NCBI RefSeq assembly: GCF_015706575.1
Contig: NW_024037062.1
Span: 9,234,811 to 9,298,810 of the forward strand
Reading direction: 5' to 3'
From: Patiria miniata
Taxonomy: Eukaryota; Echinodermata; Asteroidea; Valvatida; Asterinidae
DNA length: 64,000 bases
The position numbers and the translations under genes are program-made. The first letter of the stretch is position 1. Every line of letters begins with the position of its first letter. Positions 44,631 through 56,640 of this stretch are shown piece by piece. Below the pieces are notes generated by a model, which was not told the origin of the DNA, did no database searches, and worked only from the letters and a program-made list of their open reading frames with translations.

Positions 44631-47600
44631 GTGAGTATGGGAAATCTAGACCTCATTTGCTCCAACATCCGACTTGTAGGCTAACGATTTAGATGTAGTT
44701 TCTTGCATCGCGCACATTGATCGTACTGCACTAGATTCGTGATAAATTGCAGACGCTGACTAACTTTAAACTCCAAGTTGGACGATAGATAGTGTAGGTT
44801 AAAGTAGGCCCTAAGCTAAACTATTCTACATGTTCATATGTACAGTGTTCTAAATTTGAACAAAGAGTAGGCGTATGTGCTTGATTTAAGTTAAAAAGGT
44901 CAAACTTTATTAAAAGCCAGTGGATATTTGGACGGTGCCGGTTTTACTTTTTGTAAACTTTCTTTCTCTTTGCTTTGGCTCATATTAAATTAAGCTTATG
45001 TTATATAGGTACGGTGGGTGCCAACATCCGAGAATTTTTTACATTGGCTTATCTAGCTCCCAGACCTATGTTCTTGAAACTCAATGGTTCTGGAGTCTGG
45101 AGTGCTGAATGGTAACACATGGCAACCGATGAAAACTGTGTGATGCCAGTTTGCTGGAGCCATCAACGACAACATCCTAACGTTTACTGAACGTGCTGAA
45201 ACTTTAGATAGCCATATAATTACGATATGACGTACATTTACTGATGAGCAGGTCAGAGAATGCCTCTGTGAAAATATGTTTACTAAGAGAAAACCGGCGC
45301 TGCCAATATGAAACGACAAAACTTCTCTGTAGCTGAATTTGATATAGTCTAGAGCCTCTCCAAAAGTTGAAAAGGTTGTTGTCATGGTCGTAAATCACAA
45401 TCAGGGAAATGACATGTTTGATTTCTTGTTCTTGTTACTAATAAACTTGATTTCCAATTTTAATTGACACAGGTAACTTTGCCCAGTTGTGCGAGGAGAT
45501 CAACAAGAGTTTAGAGCTTCTCAAGAAGAACTCCTCCAACCTGGACATGATCTTAGAAACACTGGATCCCCAACTACACTCACTGGGCGTCTTAGCTGTC
45601 CTGTAAGTTTTTCAAGTGGCACAAAGTACACCAGACAAGTTATGTTCTGATAAACCCTCAGCTTCTTCGTGTGCAGGTTGGCCACCGTCGGCAATGTGTT
45701 TAATAAGAAATTCTTCTCAAGTCCGCGGCTTATCACAGTCACTAACACGACCTTCAAGAAAGCTTTAATTAACCCTCCGAGCAGCTTACATAAAAAAATC
45801 ACACCCTGGAACCACATGGAGAACTTTATCACCACATGTGTTTATAGGTCAATAACCCTGGCATGCCTGTACATGCACAAGATATAGGTCATTCACATGG
45901 CCAGGGATTGTTTACAACCTGTCTGGGCTTCTGGCGGCACGGGGGGTTGACACAAAGAGATCGGCGGCACTTAGGGGTTGGCCACTAAGATCTCCCATTA
46001 CTGCACAAAGGCATTGGGCGCCATCTTGGCTTCTGTCTTTCAACACTCCTTACTCAGGAGTGGGTAGGGTCTGGCCAATGGGAGTCTACAGGCTTGTAGT
46101 GTATAGTAGGGGTGAGGATTACATGGAAGCTTGGCCTTATTGGCCCATTGAAAAACAAATTATGCCCATATTTGGAAAATGTGGAGAATCAAATCACCGC
46201 TTCGCTGCTTGGAGGGTTAATATGTAACAGACAGTTTGTATATCACTTTGTTGTTGCTTTGGTTCACTAGCCACCGCCGGAGAGCTCAGACGATGCATTG
46301 TTGTCACGTTCACTGACCGAGATCAGAGATTGTCGCGCGTACTGCGCGATGTCGCGCAGAATGCACCTGGGGCGTTGCATTGTGAATTTAGGACTATAAA
46401 CTACTTACTAGTAGTATTGCGCATGCCTACGTGAGGATTGTGAACGTTCACCCAATTAAACGATAAGAGGCACTGGATTTTTAGGAGTCCAAATTTCATT
46501 TGAACGGATAAACTGTCTTAAGTATTTGTGAATGAAAAATGAAGAGGTTTTTCCTCCCTTCTTCATATTACGTGGATTTCTAAAAACACCTGTTTGGGAT
46601 TGCGAACAGCTGAACAGTGTTGTCCGCGTGTTACCGATGCATATTTATGTGACGTCCGTGAGCATAGCCATGACGAAACAGGCGTTCTAAGGCCTACATA
46701 ATCTTGCGAAAACTTGTAAATTAACCTCTTAATTTCTTTTTCGGTTCTTTTCCTTCTAGTAACGTCAAATTCACTCTGCCGTCGGGCTCGGCGCCGGACT
46801 TCGAGACGCTCTTCTCCCAGACACAACTTTTCTTCAGCATGTGTAACGGGGAACAAGTCCGCTTTGCGACAGATAGCTGTGAGTTTTTAAAATCTTGCTG
46901 TGTCCCACAAAAAGGAGGAAATACTTTGTAAACAACCGTTCGGTTTTCCGGAGAGTTGTCAAGTCTAAATACACATCAGCAAGGTTCCCACAAAAATCTT
47001 GAAATAAAATTCCATGACTTTCCTGGAGAGAAATAAGTCTTTCCTTGACCAATTCCTACGCTGTTTTGGCATCTTAGGAGTCTATTTACAATACACTGGC
47101 CAGTCATCACACTGAGGCAAGGGACACCACTCCCTTTCAGCCTTCCAGTTTGACACAAGACCACTGAGCACCACAAAAGCATCAGAATGGTGCATTGAAC
47201 ATGCAACAAGTATAGATGCATAAAGAGGAAGTATATTTCTTTGCCACGAGTACCAGAACATGTAATTTTTTGGAAAGAATGTTGTCTTCATATATCATCT
47301 CAATGAAGGTCATTCATTGCAAAAATGATGATAAGACATGAATCTTGGACTGAGAAACATTTCCAATTTTGTTAGGAAATGCTTAGACAATTTTCGTGGC
47401 TCTCCATAGACTTTATTCACAACCGCTGAAGCGGCGTCAGGTTGCAACATTCTTTCCAATTTTTGTTGTTGTGGTTGACGCTACAGAAGCTGAACCATAT
47501 CTTCTTCTTTGTCTCAGATGGCACCCTAGCCCACCAGTTCACCAGAGTCTTGATTGAGAAGAAGCAGTACCTTCGAGGCATCGAGATCCTCTGTAAGGCC

Positions 47601-50600
47601 ATCAGTAAGATTCAGATGCACGCTGCTCAACTGACGTCCATTCACGCCGATCTCTGTCAGGTATAGAACTTTCTTGGCCAGCCCAAGGTTGGCAAACTAT
47701 GGTAGGCCAGCATCGCAAATATAAACAATAGTTGTTAATGATTCCAAAGATATCATTTGATTGATGAAAATTTAAAAAAAACACCAACAAACGCTACCAA
47801 AGACTTCAATAAAATGCCTCTTTCTTACATAATAAAGGTGTTAATAATGCAACTTTTGGCAATGTATGATGCTAACAATGGCTTCAATTTCCTTTTTTTA
47901 ATGCATTGATAATACTTGAATATCGGTTTTATACAGAAAATTTAATTTATTGCGAATTTGCAGTAAAAACTTTTAAAATTCACAGAGTTACTTCATGTAG
48001 ATTGAATTGAAAGAATTTCGATTTCAATAATGTAAATTATTTAACCTAATTGTATTTTTTATATATATATTTTATTCACCAGTTATGTTTATTAGCCAAG
48101 TGTATGAAGCCTGCTCTACCGTTTCTGGATGTGGACATCACTGACATAAGCCAAGAGGTAGCATTCTTGTCAGTTTAATTATAATTGTAAATTATTTCAT
48201 AAATACCTGGGACAGTTTACCCATTCCTATTGGTCAAGAGCCTGTCACGTGGGTGGTTTAACCCCCTTTTTCACACCAGTGAGAAGTGTTTAAAACTGCC
48301 ACATGTTGCGCGGAGTAGTAAAAATATTTTGAATATATGGACATAAAAAAATCAAATTTATAGGCAAAATTACAATCTTCAATGTCGATAGTACGTAAAC
48401 CATGACAAATTTGCAAAAAAAAATTGAAATAAAAAAAGGGAAAAAAGCTGGTCCCAGAGGGCCAGCCTAGTGTCCACTGACTGACTGACTGACCGTCACT
48501 TGTGAGCCGGGCAGTGCTATCATATAGGATTACCTGTAACACCAATGAATGGGCTCAATCCGGCCCACTGTGCAGACCAGATGCATGAAAAGACTTCCAG
48601 TGAATAGCCATTCTGAATCAATTGAATAGAATAATGTGCACTCTGGGACCAGCTTTACAAGACTAGCCTCGTCTTTGTGAGCATCTCAAGATATTAAGAA
48701 AATTACTGAGCATTCGAGTAAAGTTTCACAGTCGTTATACCGGTCGTTTGCTTTGGGTATTTTTTTGTCCGTAGGGCGGACTGTTTGACGCGACACATTT
48801 CCTGTGTTACTACTACTATGGAGGCATGATCTACGCGGCTCTCAAGAAGTGGGGAAGGTCCGTCTACTTCTTTGAAGTGGTGAGAAACAATTCTCTTGAC
48901 AGTTACTCTTTTGACGGTCACTGTCAGACCGCAAACAATTTCAAAATTTAGAAGGTGAAATTTATAAAATCATTTCATCAGAACATGGGTCGATTTTTTT
49001 GAGTTCGATGTCTCATTCAAATGTTAATGAGGTTGTGGAATGCTCAAAGACATTTCCGTCATTTTTCGGGTATATGTAGCCTAAGGTGTGATGAAATAAA
49101 AACGACCATTGTTTCTGTCATGACATGAATACAAAAGGTAGTTTTGAGAGCTGTTTTTCAGGTCCTGTTTCGACCCGAACGTGCAATTTGTGTAAAAGTC
49201 GTCGTTGGGGGCAGCAAACAAAACATAGTAAATCGTGACGTAATAAACAGGACTCCCTATGCAGCGTAGTATAAACGAGTCCTGTTTATTACGTCACAAT
49301 TTTTCTGATTTTATGAAGAACCCGACGCCTGTTGATTTCAATTATGCGCTCGCTGACCAACAAATTACTCGATGAATATCAGTTTTATAAACATATAAAC
49401 GCACATTACAAAAGAATGGGACTTTGTGATTATGATGTATATGGGTCTACTCTACAATAAAAAAAGATAAAAAAACAAAACGACTTTCAGCATTCCACAA
49501 CCTCTTTAATAACTTTTGTATCGCTAGAAGAATATCCATTTTAAAAGCAAATCTATTTTTCGGGTTGAAACTCAAAAATAGCATGGTCAAATCTTTGAAT
49601 TAAAGCCAAACTGTTTTCCTGAACTTTCAGGCGATAACCACCCCTAGCCAAGCAGTCAGTCACATCATGTTGGAAGCCTACAAGAAATACATCGTGGTTT
49701 CGTTGATACACCACGGCAAACTCACAACCCTACCCAAGTACACGTCACTCGTCGTCGGTCGGTTTATCAAGGTATGTCGCTCATAGAAAGCTGAATTCTA
49801 TGAGTGTGACGTATAATTGTATTTCTTGTCCTTGTCTGTTTTGTGTAAATGCTCTGTGACATTTTGTCCTTTGCTTGTGCTTAGTTTGACTTGTGATTGG
49901 CTTGTGATCGACTTGTGATTGACTTGTGATTGACTTGTGATTGACTTGTGATTGGCTTGTGATCGACTTGTGATTGACTTGTGATTGACTTGTGATTGAC
50001 TCGTGATTGACTCGTGATTGACTCGTGATTGACTTGTGATTGACTTGTGATTTGACTTGTGATTGACTTGTGATTAGACTTGTGATTGACTCGTGATGGA
50101 CTTGTGATTGTCTCGTGATTGACTTGCAAATTGACTTGTGTCCTGAGTTGTGATTGGACTTGTGATTGACTTGTGATTGACTTATGATTTGATTATGATG
50201 TCTTTATGCAGCCGCTCAGCCAACCCTACCATGAGCTTGCCAACGCGTACTCCACCAACAACCCCCAAGAAATAAGGGCGGTCATCCTCAAACACTCGGA
50301 GCAGTTCACAAGGGTAAGATATACAGTGTATTAATAAACCAAATATTTATTGGTTACAATACCCACTGCTGTATCAGATTCGAGCCAGCCATGCAAGCTC
50401 AGTGGTCGAGTGGTAAGACATCTGCACTAGCAAGCAGGAGGTCATGGGTTCGAGTCCCATCCGAGTAAGCTTGTGAAGTTTTTCTCGCAAACCCTCAGAC
50501 AACATTGAGTATACAGTGTACATGAAATACGTCAAAACCCAATACTTAGAAGTTTAGTTCTGTTTGTAACTATTTGTTTAGGAACAGAACATGGGATTGG

Positions 50601-52510
50601 TGAAGCAAGTCGTGACATCGATGTTTGCCAAAAACATCCAGAGACTCACAAAGGTAGGAAACATCAAAATTCAGACAAAGTACTTTCTTCGCTTGCTCAC
50701 TTCACAATGGATTTCGACAAAATTTTACAAAATAAATAAACAAAACGAAAAAAAAATAATCATAATTTACTTTGTTTACATGACAGACCTTCCTGACATT
50801 ATCACTGAGTGATATCGCAAGACGGGTGCATCTCAACTCTGCGAAAGAAGCCGAACTCCACGTTCTGTCCATGGTAAGGACGAAAATCCATGTTCACTTT
50901 AGTAAATATTAAAGCCACGTAGGAGCATTTGCAACCAAAACGTTCCCACCTATTTAATGACAGAATCCTTGTTCAAAGTGAAGATAGGACTGGTATCAAA
51001 TACCCTGTGAAATTATTCGGCCTGAAATGGTATCGTTTGGAAGAAAACAAACATTGAAGGTGGTTCGACAATAAGATGCCCACAGCGCAATTTTTTACGT
51101 TCGATAACAACGGAATCCTCTCAAAAGATATGTTACAAAAACTGTGCGTGCATTTTCTCTTTTTCTCAAAATGTCAACTCACTAAAACTTCAACAAGTTA
51201 GTTGATATGCACCCTACCTTAGATTTTGAGCAATGTTGTTTCTCCAAAATAAAGCAAATGATCTTATGTACCTTTAAATGTGTTAATGCTACATTTTTTA
51301 TTCATGGTAAGAATGCCTTTTGGCTGCAATCTGACATTTTTTTTCTGTCCAAAAGCCACTATGGAATTCCAACTCCTCAAAATTACACAGGGTACTTTAA
51401 AAAGTTGACCAGTTTTAGTTTGGTTTTTAAGTAACTGCAAAATTTTGAGAACTTGTAATTTTGTTTTTTTAGATTGAGGAAGGACAGATTTACGCCAGCA
51501 TCAGCAAGAAAGATGGGATGGTCAGTTTCCATGACAACCCCGAGAAGTATGATAACCCATCATTATTCAAACACTTGGAGGGCGAGGTTAGTAGTTAACA
51601 TCTTCTAAATGTTCGTAAATTCTGTCTTTGTCTTGTCGTCTTTGTACGAATCTGACTGACTGACTGACTGACTTTCTGTCACTTGTGGGTCGGGCAGTGC
51701 TGTTGTATAGGATTACCCCATAACCCCAATGACGACTATTGTGTAGACCAGATGCATGATAAGACTACCAGTGTATAGCTGTTCTGAATCAATTGAATAG
51801 AAATTGATGCACTCTGGGACCAGCTTTGTTATTTGTACTTAATTTTACGGCAATTTCATTTTTCACTTCAAGATGCGGGAATGCATCCTACTCGATGAGA
51901 AGCTACGACAGATGGAACAAGAGATATCCGTCACGCCCCAGTTCATCCGCAAAGTAAGTCTGTGTGATTAACAACGATTTACTGCCCGTACTAGTTCTGA
52001 GTTTCACCACGAAAAATAGATTTCATGATGAAATTAATATTTATCTACCAATACAAAAGTTATTCACTTATGAATGAGACATTGAATGGAAAAAAAATCG
52101 TTCTACGTTAAATTCTGGAATTACTTTACAAATATGTATTATTTGTGGTCGAACAATAATTCAGTTTTTGCAGGAAGTGGTGTTAATTTTGGGATAAAAA
52201 CATCAGATTATACTTTAAACGTAATATTTTTGTAAAAAAAAACACCATGTGACTCATGAGTCATTAGCATCAATTCTGAGTCATCATGATCGAGTCCACG
52301 TCCGAGTCTTTTGCCGATGTGACTCGATTAAGCCCGAGTCACTAAAATTGCAACTCGAGACGGACGCGAGTCCGAGTCCTGGATTTGAGTCCTACAACAC
52401 TGTAGAAAGTTCTGCAAGTCATTTTTTGGGAACTTGTTTTCCTTTTTTTACAGAGCATGGGAATTCGCGAGGAAGAAGACCTATCAGTATTCGCAAGTGG
52501 CAGCAAGTAA
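44576..52510 (+). CDS. COPS3: COP9 signalosome subunit 3, complete 13-exon gene (span)
   Basis: Coding exons: 44576-44630, 45473-45602, 46760-46878, 47518-47660, 48083-48157, 48775-48879, 49631-49771, 50212-50313, 50582-50653, 50787-50873, 51473-51586, 51873-51953, 52454-52510. The joined frame is 426 aa; human COPS3 is 423. CSN3 is a PCI-domain scaffold subunit of the COP9 signalosome, which removes NEDD8 from cullins and so regulates cullin-RING ubiquitin ligases. Matching strings include [97 protein letters not shown] and the terminal KSMG block. Helical repeats occupy the first half and the PCI domain roughly residues 200-367. The start ATG has A at -3 and G at +4. The gene is divergent from PALD1 and convergent with the coiled-coil gene. 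No canonical AATAAA was found shortly after the stop. Confidence 0.97.
45473..45602 (+). CDS. COPS3: COPS3 exon 2 (residues 19-62)
   Basis: [19 protein letters not shown], then [14 protein letters not shown]. The acceptor is GACACAG and the donor GTAAGT. It ends two bases into Leu62. Confidence 0.96.
46760..46878 (+). CDS. COPS3: COPS3 exon 3 (residues 62-101)
   Basis: [20 protein letters not shown], then [12 protein letters not shown]. The acceptor is CTTCTAG and the donor GTGAGT, phase 1. Confidence 0.96.
46980..47235 (-). repeat. Dispersed repeat with shared reading frame, copy 2
   Basis: In COPS3 intron 3. The same minus-strand peptide as 10890 ([20 protein letters not shown]), with very few differences. 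Origin unknown; possibly a fragment of a mobile-element gene. Confidence 0.7.
47518..47660 (+). CDS. COPS3: COPS3 exon 4 (residues 102-149)
   Basis: [20 protein letters not shown], then [11 protein letters not shown]. The acceptor is GTCTCAG and the donor GTATAG. It restores phase 0. Confidence 0.96.
48083..48157 (+). CDS. COPS3: COPS3 exon 5 (residues 150-174)
   Basis: [20 protein letters not shown], then DISQE. The acceptor is TTCACCAG and the donor GTAGCA. 25 codons; it closely follows LCLLAKCFKPALPYLDVD of vertebrates. Confidence 0.96.
48470..48660. repeat. GACTGACTG repeat unit, copy 1
   Basis: CTGACTGACTGACCGTCACT, GGGCAGTGCTATCATATAGG, TGAATCAATTGAATAGAA, CTCTGGGACCAGCTTT. Collinear with 51650-51835; both are in COPS3 introns. 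Confidence 0.65.
48775..48879 (+). CDS. COPS3: COPS3 exon 6 (residues 175-209)
   Basis: [20 protein letters not shown], then SVYFFEV. The YYYYGGMIY signature marks the entry to the PCI region. The acceptor is CCGTAG and the donor GTGAGA. Confidence 0.96.
49631..49771 (+). CDS. COPS3: COPS3 exon 7 (residues 210-256)
   Basis: [20 protein letters not shown], then [14 protein letters not shown]. The acceptor is CTTTCAG and the donor GTATGT. 47 codons. Confidence 0.96.
49885..50195. repeat. 11-bp minisatellite TTGTGATTGAC
   Basis: About 28 units in COPS3 intron 7, ending just before the exon 8 acceptor. Same motif as the PALD1 intron 3 array, but in the opposite orientation relative to transcription. 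Confidence 0.9.
50212..50313 (+). CDS. COPS3: COPS3 exon 8 (residues 257-290)
   Basis: [20 protein letters not shown], then KHSEQFTR. The acceptor is TTATGCAG and the donor GTAAGA. The acceptor lies about a dozen bases after a TTGTGATTGAC array. Confidence 0.96.
50396..50530 (+). mobile_element. tRNA-derived SINE, copy 2
   Basis: GCAAGCTCAGTGGTCGAGTG, then GGTTCGAGTCCCATCC; about 90 percent like 13519 by eye. In COPS3 intron 8. Confidence 0.7.
50582..50653 (+). CDS. COPS3: COPS3 exon 9 (residues 291-314)
   Basis: [20 protein letters not shown] then TK, in the PCI domain. The acceptor is TGTTTAG and the donor GTAGGA. 24 codons. Confidence 0.96.
50787..50873 (+). CDS. COPS3: COPS3 exon 10 (residues 315-343)
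   Basis: [20 protein letters not shown], then ELHVLSM: the winged-helix part of the PCI domain. The acceptor is ATGACAG and the donor GTAAGG. Confidence 0.96.
50909..51277 (+). mobile_element. TTAA MITE related to the second family
   Basis: In COPS3 intron 10. Left TTAAAGCCACGTAGGAGCAT, right ending ATGTACCTTTAA. It shares the block TACCCTGTGAAATTATTC and the AACTTCAACAAGTTAG segment with the other members. Confidence 0.7.
51473..51586 (+). CDS. COPS3: COPS3 exon 11 (residues 344-381)
   Basis: [20 protein letters not shown], then [12 protein letters not shown]: the end of the PCI domain and the conserved [14 protein letters not shown] string. The acceptor is TTTTTAG and the donor GTTAGT. 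Confidence 0.96.
51650..51835. repeat. GACTGACTG repeat unit, copy 2
   Basis: GACTGACTGACTGACTTTCT, GTCGGGCAGTGCTGTTGTAT, TGAATCAATTGAATAGAA, CTCTGGGACCAGCTTT. In COPS3 intron 11. Confidence 0.65.
51873..51953 (+). CDS. COPS3: COPS3 exon 12 (residues 382-408)
   Basis: [20 protein letters not shown], then TPQFIRK: the C-terminal helix that enters the CSN helical bundle. The acceptor is CTTCAAG and the donor GTAAGT. Confidence 0.95.
52454..52510 (+). CDS. COPS3: COPS3 exon 13, C-terminal tail and stop
   Basis: [18 protein letters not shown] and TAA. The acidic/Ser tail corresponds to SMGSQEDDSGNK of vertebrates. The acceptor is TTTACAG. Confidence 0.95.
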   Translation, partial: SMGIREEEDLSVFASGSK

Positions 52511-52514
52511 GACA

Positions 52515-53850
52515 ACTCTATAACCCGCATGGATACATACATGTAGGAACAGGAGGCTATAGATGTAGGGGGAAAAAGTCTTGGGCAAGTTTGAAGAAAA
52601 ACAAAAAAAGTTGGTTGTCTACTGCCAAACATCTGGTACATTTTTTCCAAAAGAGGCAATATTGTTTTAATAAGGCACCATAACAGCGTAATTTTCCTGG
52701 TGTTAGCGGTCGTAATATCACCCTTATTGAGGCAATTTAACAGAATTACTCCAATCTTAAAATTAAGATTATAAAAAAATTTAATGTTTAAATTATAGTA
52801 ACATGGACACTTTCATCAATAACGACAATAATCCCATTATTGTCTGTACACCAAGAAAGGTGTTTTTACGACACCCATTTTGCTCAGATATAAGGCCATA
52901 TTGAACCATATCACTTCCAACTTGAAAATACGGCATTTAAATTACGAAAAAAAAGAAGTGTTGAGAATGTAAAGGCACCAGTTGGCTGATTTGTTTATGA
53001 AATAATGCTATTTCATTAAAATCCAATATGGTTGTCTTTGGCTGTGAAAATATTGCTAGTCAGTGTTTTCGATATCATGTTGATCACAGTGCAAGATCTG
53101 GCCCTAACAGGTTTAACAAGAGATGATCGGGTGTTACTTTAATAAGGGTGCAGACGTAAGTTACGTCACTAATCAACCACTACTCAACTAATGGTCCTCA
53201 TCGGAACATGCTCACAGATTGGTAAACAGTCTTTAGAAAAACATCAGATAAGGCCAAGTTCGCGCAAGGACTATAGTTGACCAATGGTTAACTAACGTTT
53301 GCCCGAACTCTGTCTAGTCAACGGTGGTTGACTACGCTAGTCGACTATTTGGAACCAGCCTACTGGGGTTGGTTGCTGCACTGGTAACCAATAGCGGCGC
53401 GCATTCATAACGCTAGCAGAGAGCCAGGATCCAGAAGTTTTGCGATGACATTTTGACCAGCGTTTGACTAGAGACGTTCGCACGTTGCTATTACTGCGCA
53501 GGCGTAAGGTACAACACAAATCAACCACTAGTCGACTAATGGTCCTTGCCCGAACTTGGCCTAAGCTTCTAAAAAAATGAATTGAGTAGATTTAGTCTGC
53601 GTGTAAAAACAACGTAACCATATAATGTACAGCTGTAAATATATGACGTTATGCAAAGATATTTCATCTTTCGTTAGGAATCTTACGTGTTTTATTTCCC
53701 ACAAGACAGTCAAAGTCTATTCTCATTGTCTCATATCGACTTGGCTTCCAAGATGTATTCACAGAAATGTTTTGGTTTTCGTTACATTTCAAATTGTTTG
53801 CTTATTTGCTAGGTCACGATTTGAAAACCTCTCATTCAATAGATTCTTTG
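52515..53850. other. COPS3 3' flank, no gene seen
   Basis: Presumably the COPS3 3' UTR, then unique AT-rich sequence and a GTCGACTAG-type repeat near 53255-53560. No canonical AATAAA close to the stop. Confidence 0.45.
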
Positions 53851-54052
53851 TTAACACTAACCTCCCCAACTCCATCAAAATCCATCCCCCCATTTTGGTG
53901 GATTTCGGGGGACTTGGTCCTGCAGGCCTGGCTTGACTAAATATTGATGGAGTATGATGGACTTGGGCCTGGAGGCCTAAAGCAAAGCATGCATTGGAAG
54001 CAGTGTGATTGATGGATGTTGACGGACTTGGTCCAGTACTTAGTTAGGGTTT
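53851..54052 (+). mobile_element. Diverged TTAACACTAACC-type element
   Basis: Starts TTAACACTAACCTCC and ends near TTAGGGTTTA. The inside has GGTGGATTTCGGGGGACTTG and GATGGACTTGGGCCTGGAGG, a diverged version of the family repeat. Confidence 0.45.
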
Positions 54053-54964
54053 ATGTGCAACTTCTATGTGGGCCTACAGTCAGAAGAAAATAAAATGTCT
54101 GTTTTAACTGAAGATTTTGTTTGCAAAATGTTCTTTCATGAAAATTCACAAAAAGCAATGAAAAGAGTGTAGAATCCAGACGCCACTTCCAAAGTCTATG
54201 GAGAGTCAGATCATTTTCAAAGTATTTCCTAACAAAATTGGAAATGTTTCTCAGTCCCAGATTCATGTCTTTTCATAGTCCGAAAATTTTGGACTCTGAA
54301 TACTGTGTATGAGAGTCCCAAAACTTAAGATATTGAAAACATGCAAAACAAGAAAATAGACTGGCACCTAATACAACCAGTCCAACACCGCTTCAGTACT
54401 GCATCAATCAACCATGCCAAAAGAATTTAAGAAACATGTGGCATGAAGCGGGAACTAGTCTCAATTCACTACACATCTCTCCATAGTCAGCCACCAGACT
54501 ATTGACACTGAATGAAGAGGTCAGTCTTTTCAAATAGTTGGACCATGGTTGGACATGTACCAGTCTAGTCTTTAGCCCCATTTTGGAATCACTTGACTTC
54601 CCTCTCATGTGCAAAATATTGAAGAAAAGTCTCCTTTAATTTAATTAAAAATTGAATTGAGTCTGTTAACTTGGTTGGTGAAATACTGAGGACATTTTCT
54701 TTGCCCCAGTGGAATTTTTGGAGAAATTTGCTGGCTAAAGAGTGAGTAAAGTTGGCCTGATTTAGTTTTGCACGTTTCAGAGCACTCCAGAGCCCTGTCT
54801 GGTCTTTTCAACATTTTTGCAATGACTGACCTTCATTGAGATAATATCTGATGAAAAAAGTGGCGTCAGGATGCAACATTCTTTCCCAAATGATCCAACA
54901 TACCTTGGAGATGCACCACTTTATCCAAAGTGCAAACAGCTGAATTTGTGCTGAATTTTTGACT

Positions 54965-55548
54965 GACTGGTTACCTATCTCACTGACTGACTGTCACTTG
55001 TGAATTAGACTGGTTACCTATCTCACTGACTGATTGTCACTTGTGAATTAGACTGGTTACCTACCTCACTGACTGATTGTCACTTGTGAATTAGACTGGT
55101 TACCTATCTCACTGACTGATTGTCACTTGTGAATTAGACTGGTTACCTATCTCACTGACTGATTGTCACTTGTGAATTAGACTGGTTACCTATCTCACTG
55201 ACTGATTGTCACTTGTGAATCAGACTGGTTACCTATCTCACTGACTGATTGTCACTTGTGAATTAGACTGGTTACCTATCTCACTGACTGATTGTCACTT
55301 GTGAATTAGACTGGTTACCTATCTCACTGACTGACTGTCACTTGTGAATTAGACTGGTTACCTATCTCACTGACTGACTGTCACTTGTGAATTAGACTGG
55401 TTACCTACCTCACTGACTGACTGTCACTTGTGAATTAGACTGGTTACCTACCTCACTGACTGACTGTCACTCGTGAATTAGACTGGTTACCTATCTCACT
55501 GACTGACTGTCACTTGTGAATTAGACTGTTCACCTATACTGATATTTT
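54965..55548. repeat. 43-bp minisatellite, about 13.5 units
   Basis: Unit GACTGGTTACCTATCTCACT, then GACTGATTGTCACTTGTGAA, then TTA. Later units switch to CTGACTGACTGTCAC. It lies between COPS3 and the coiled-coil gene. Not related in sequence to the other 43-bp array. Confidence 0.92.
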
Positions 55549-56105
55549 GGGTGACTATTGGGCATAAACAAAAACTAGTTAAAATTGAACCGTCTGGTAA
55601 ATTATTTTCAGATTTAATAGATGTTTATTGCACAAAATAAGTCACATTCGATTGAAAATACAATTACATTTTGTATCAATAATATTATGAACATAATTTA
55701 CATTGTGAATCATGTCAACATAATTTATAACATTTTTCCGACATATACAACGTTGTACATATTGTTCATTCGAAGATGAAAATTTGTCCATAATGATGAA
55801 CTATTAGTGGAAAATTGGAATGTTACAAATGTACATTTCATCACACTTTCATTTTCTGAAGTAAGTTAAACTTCTGCAGATATTCCAGGTGCAGAACTAG
55901 AACAAATAGCTTCGCGGTCAAAAGTTAAAAGGGCAACAACTAGAAAGTTGTTCATGTTTTTCTCCATTCTAATATTTCTAATGTTCTTAATGCCAATGCG
56001 CTTTACTTTCAGTAAAATTTCTACAACTCTTCCGTTATAAATTGCCTTCCACTTCTATCCATGTGTTGACTCTGTGTCATGCACAATAGAGGGCACTATA
56101 GGACC
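55549..56105. other. AT-rich spacer
   Basis: Follows the 43-bp array. No coding or repeat structure recognised. Confidence 0.4.
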
Positions 56106-56109
56106 GCTT

Positions 56110-56640
56110 TTAAAGCCAGAGTCCATCATTTGCAGCTATCCAAAAAGTAACTGGCGTAATTATTGTTGAAAAACATACTCGGTTGAAAGAAAGTAAGGGG
56201 ACTAAACTCCCTGTGAAATTATTCTTTCTGGCAAGCTTTCATTTTGAAGAAATCAACGAAAGAAGGCCTTGCCAACGGTGCGTCTTAAGAAGCACCGTTG
56301 GAAATTTCCGTTAGTAGTTCATTTTTTTATTCGGCGAAGTGCGAGCAAACGTTGACACGAAGCACACGCGTGCGCGGTTGCTATAATTCGTCGGATCGGT
56401 AGCTGCAATCGGCTCAGTGAGAACGTGTCTCGGACGCTGAATTGAGGCCCAAAACATGATTCAGCAACTTTTGATTAAAAATTGAGATCCTAGCATGTTG
56501 TTTTTCTCGAAATATTCAGCTGAAGCTGAGCTGAAACTTCATCAGGTTAGTTGTTCAGCACTCTTCTTTAGATTTTGAGCACTTTTGTTGTTTCAAACAA
56601 ACAAAATGCACAAATCACAAATGATGGACTATACCTTTAA
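56110..56640 (+). mobile_element. Second TTAA MITE family, copy C
   Basis: The best preserved copy: left TTAAAGCCAGAGTCCATCAT, right ATGATGGACTATACCTTTAA, with the hairpin CAACGGTGCGTCTTAAGAAG in the middle. Confidence 0.82.

Noticed and set aside
54965..55548. CRISPR-like regular array
   Set aside because: Whole 43-bp units repeat without unique spacers; this is a minisatellite in an animal genome.
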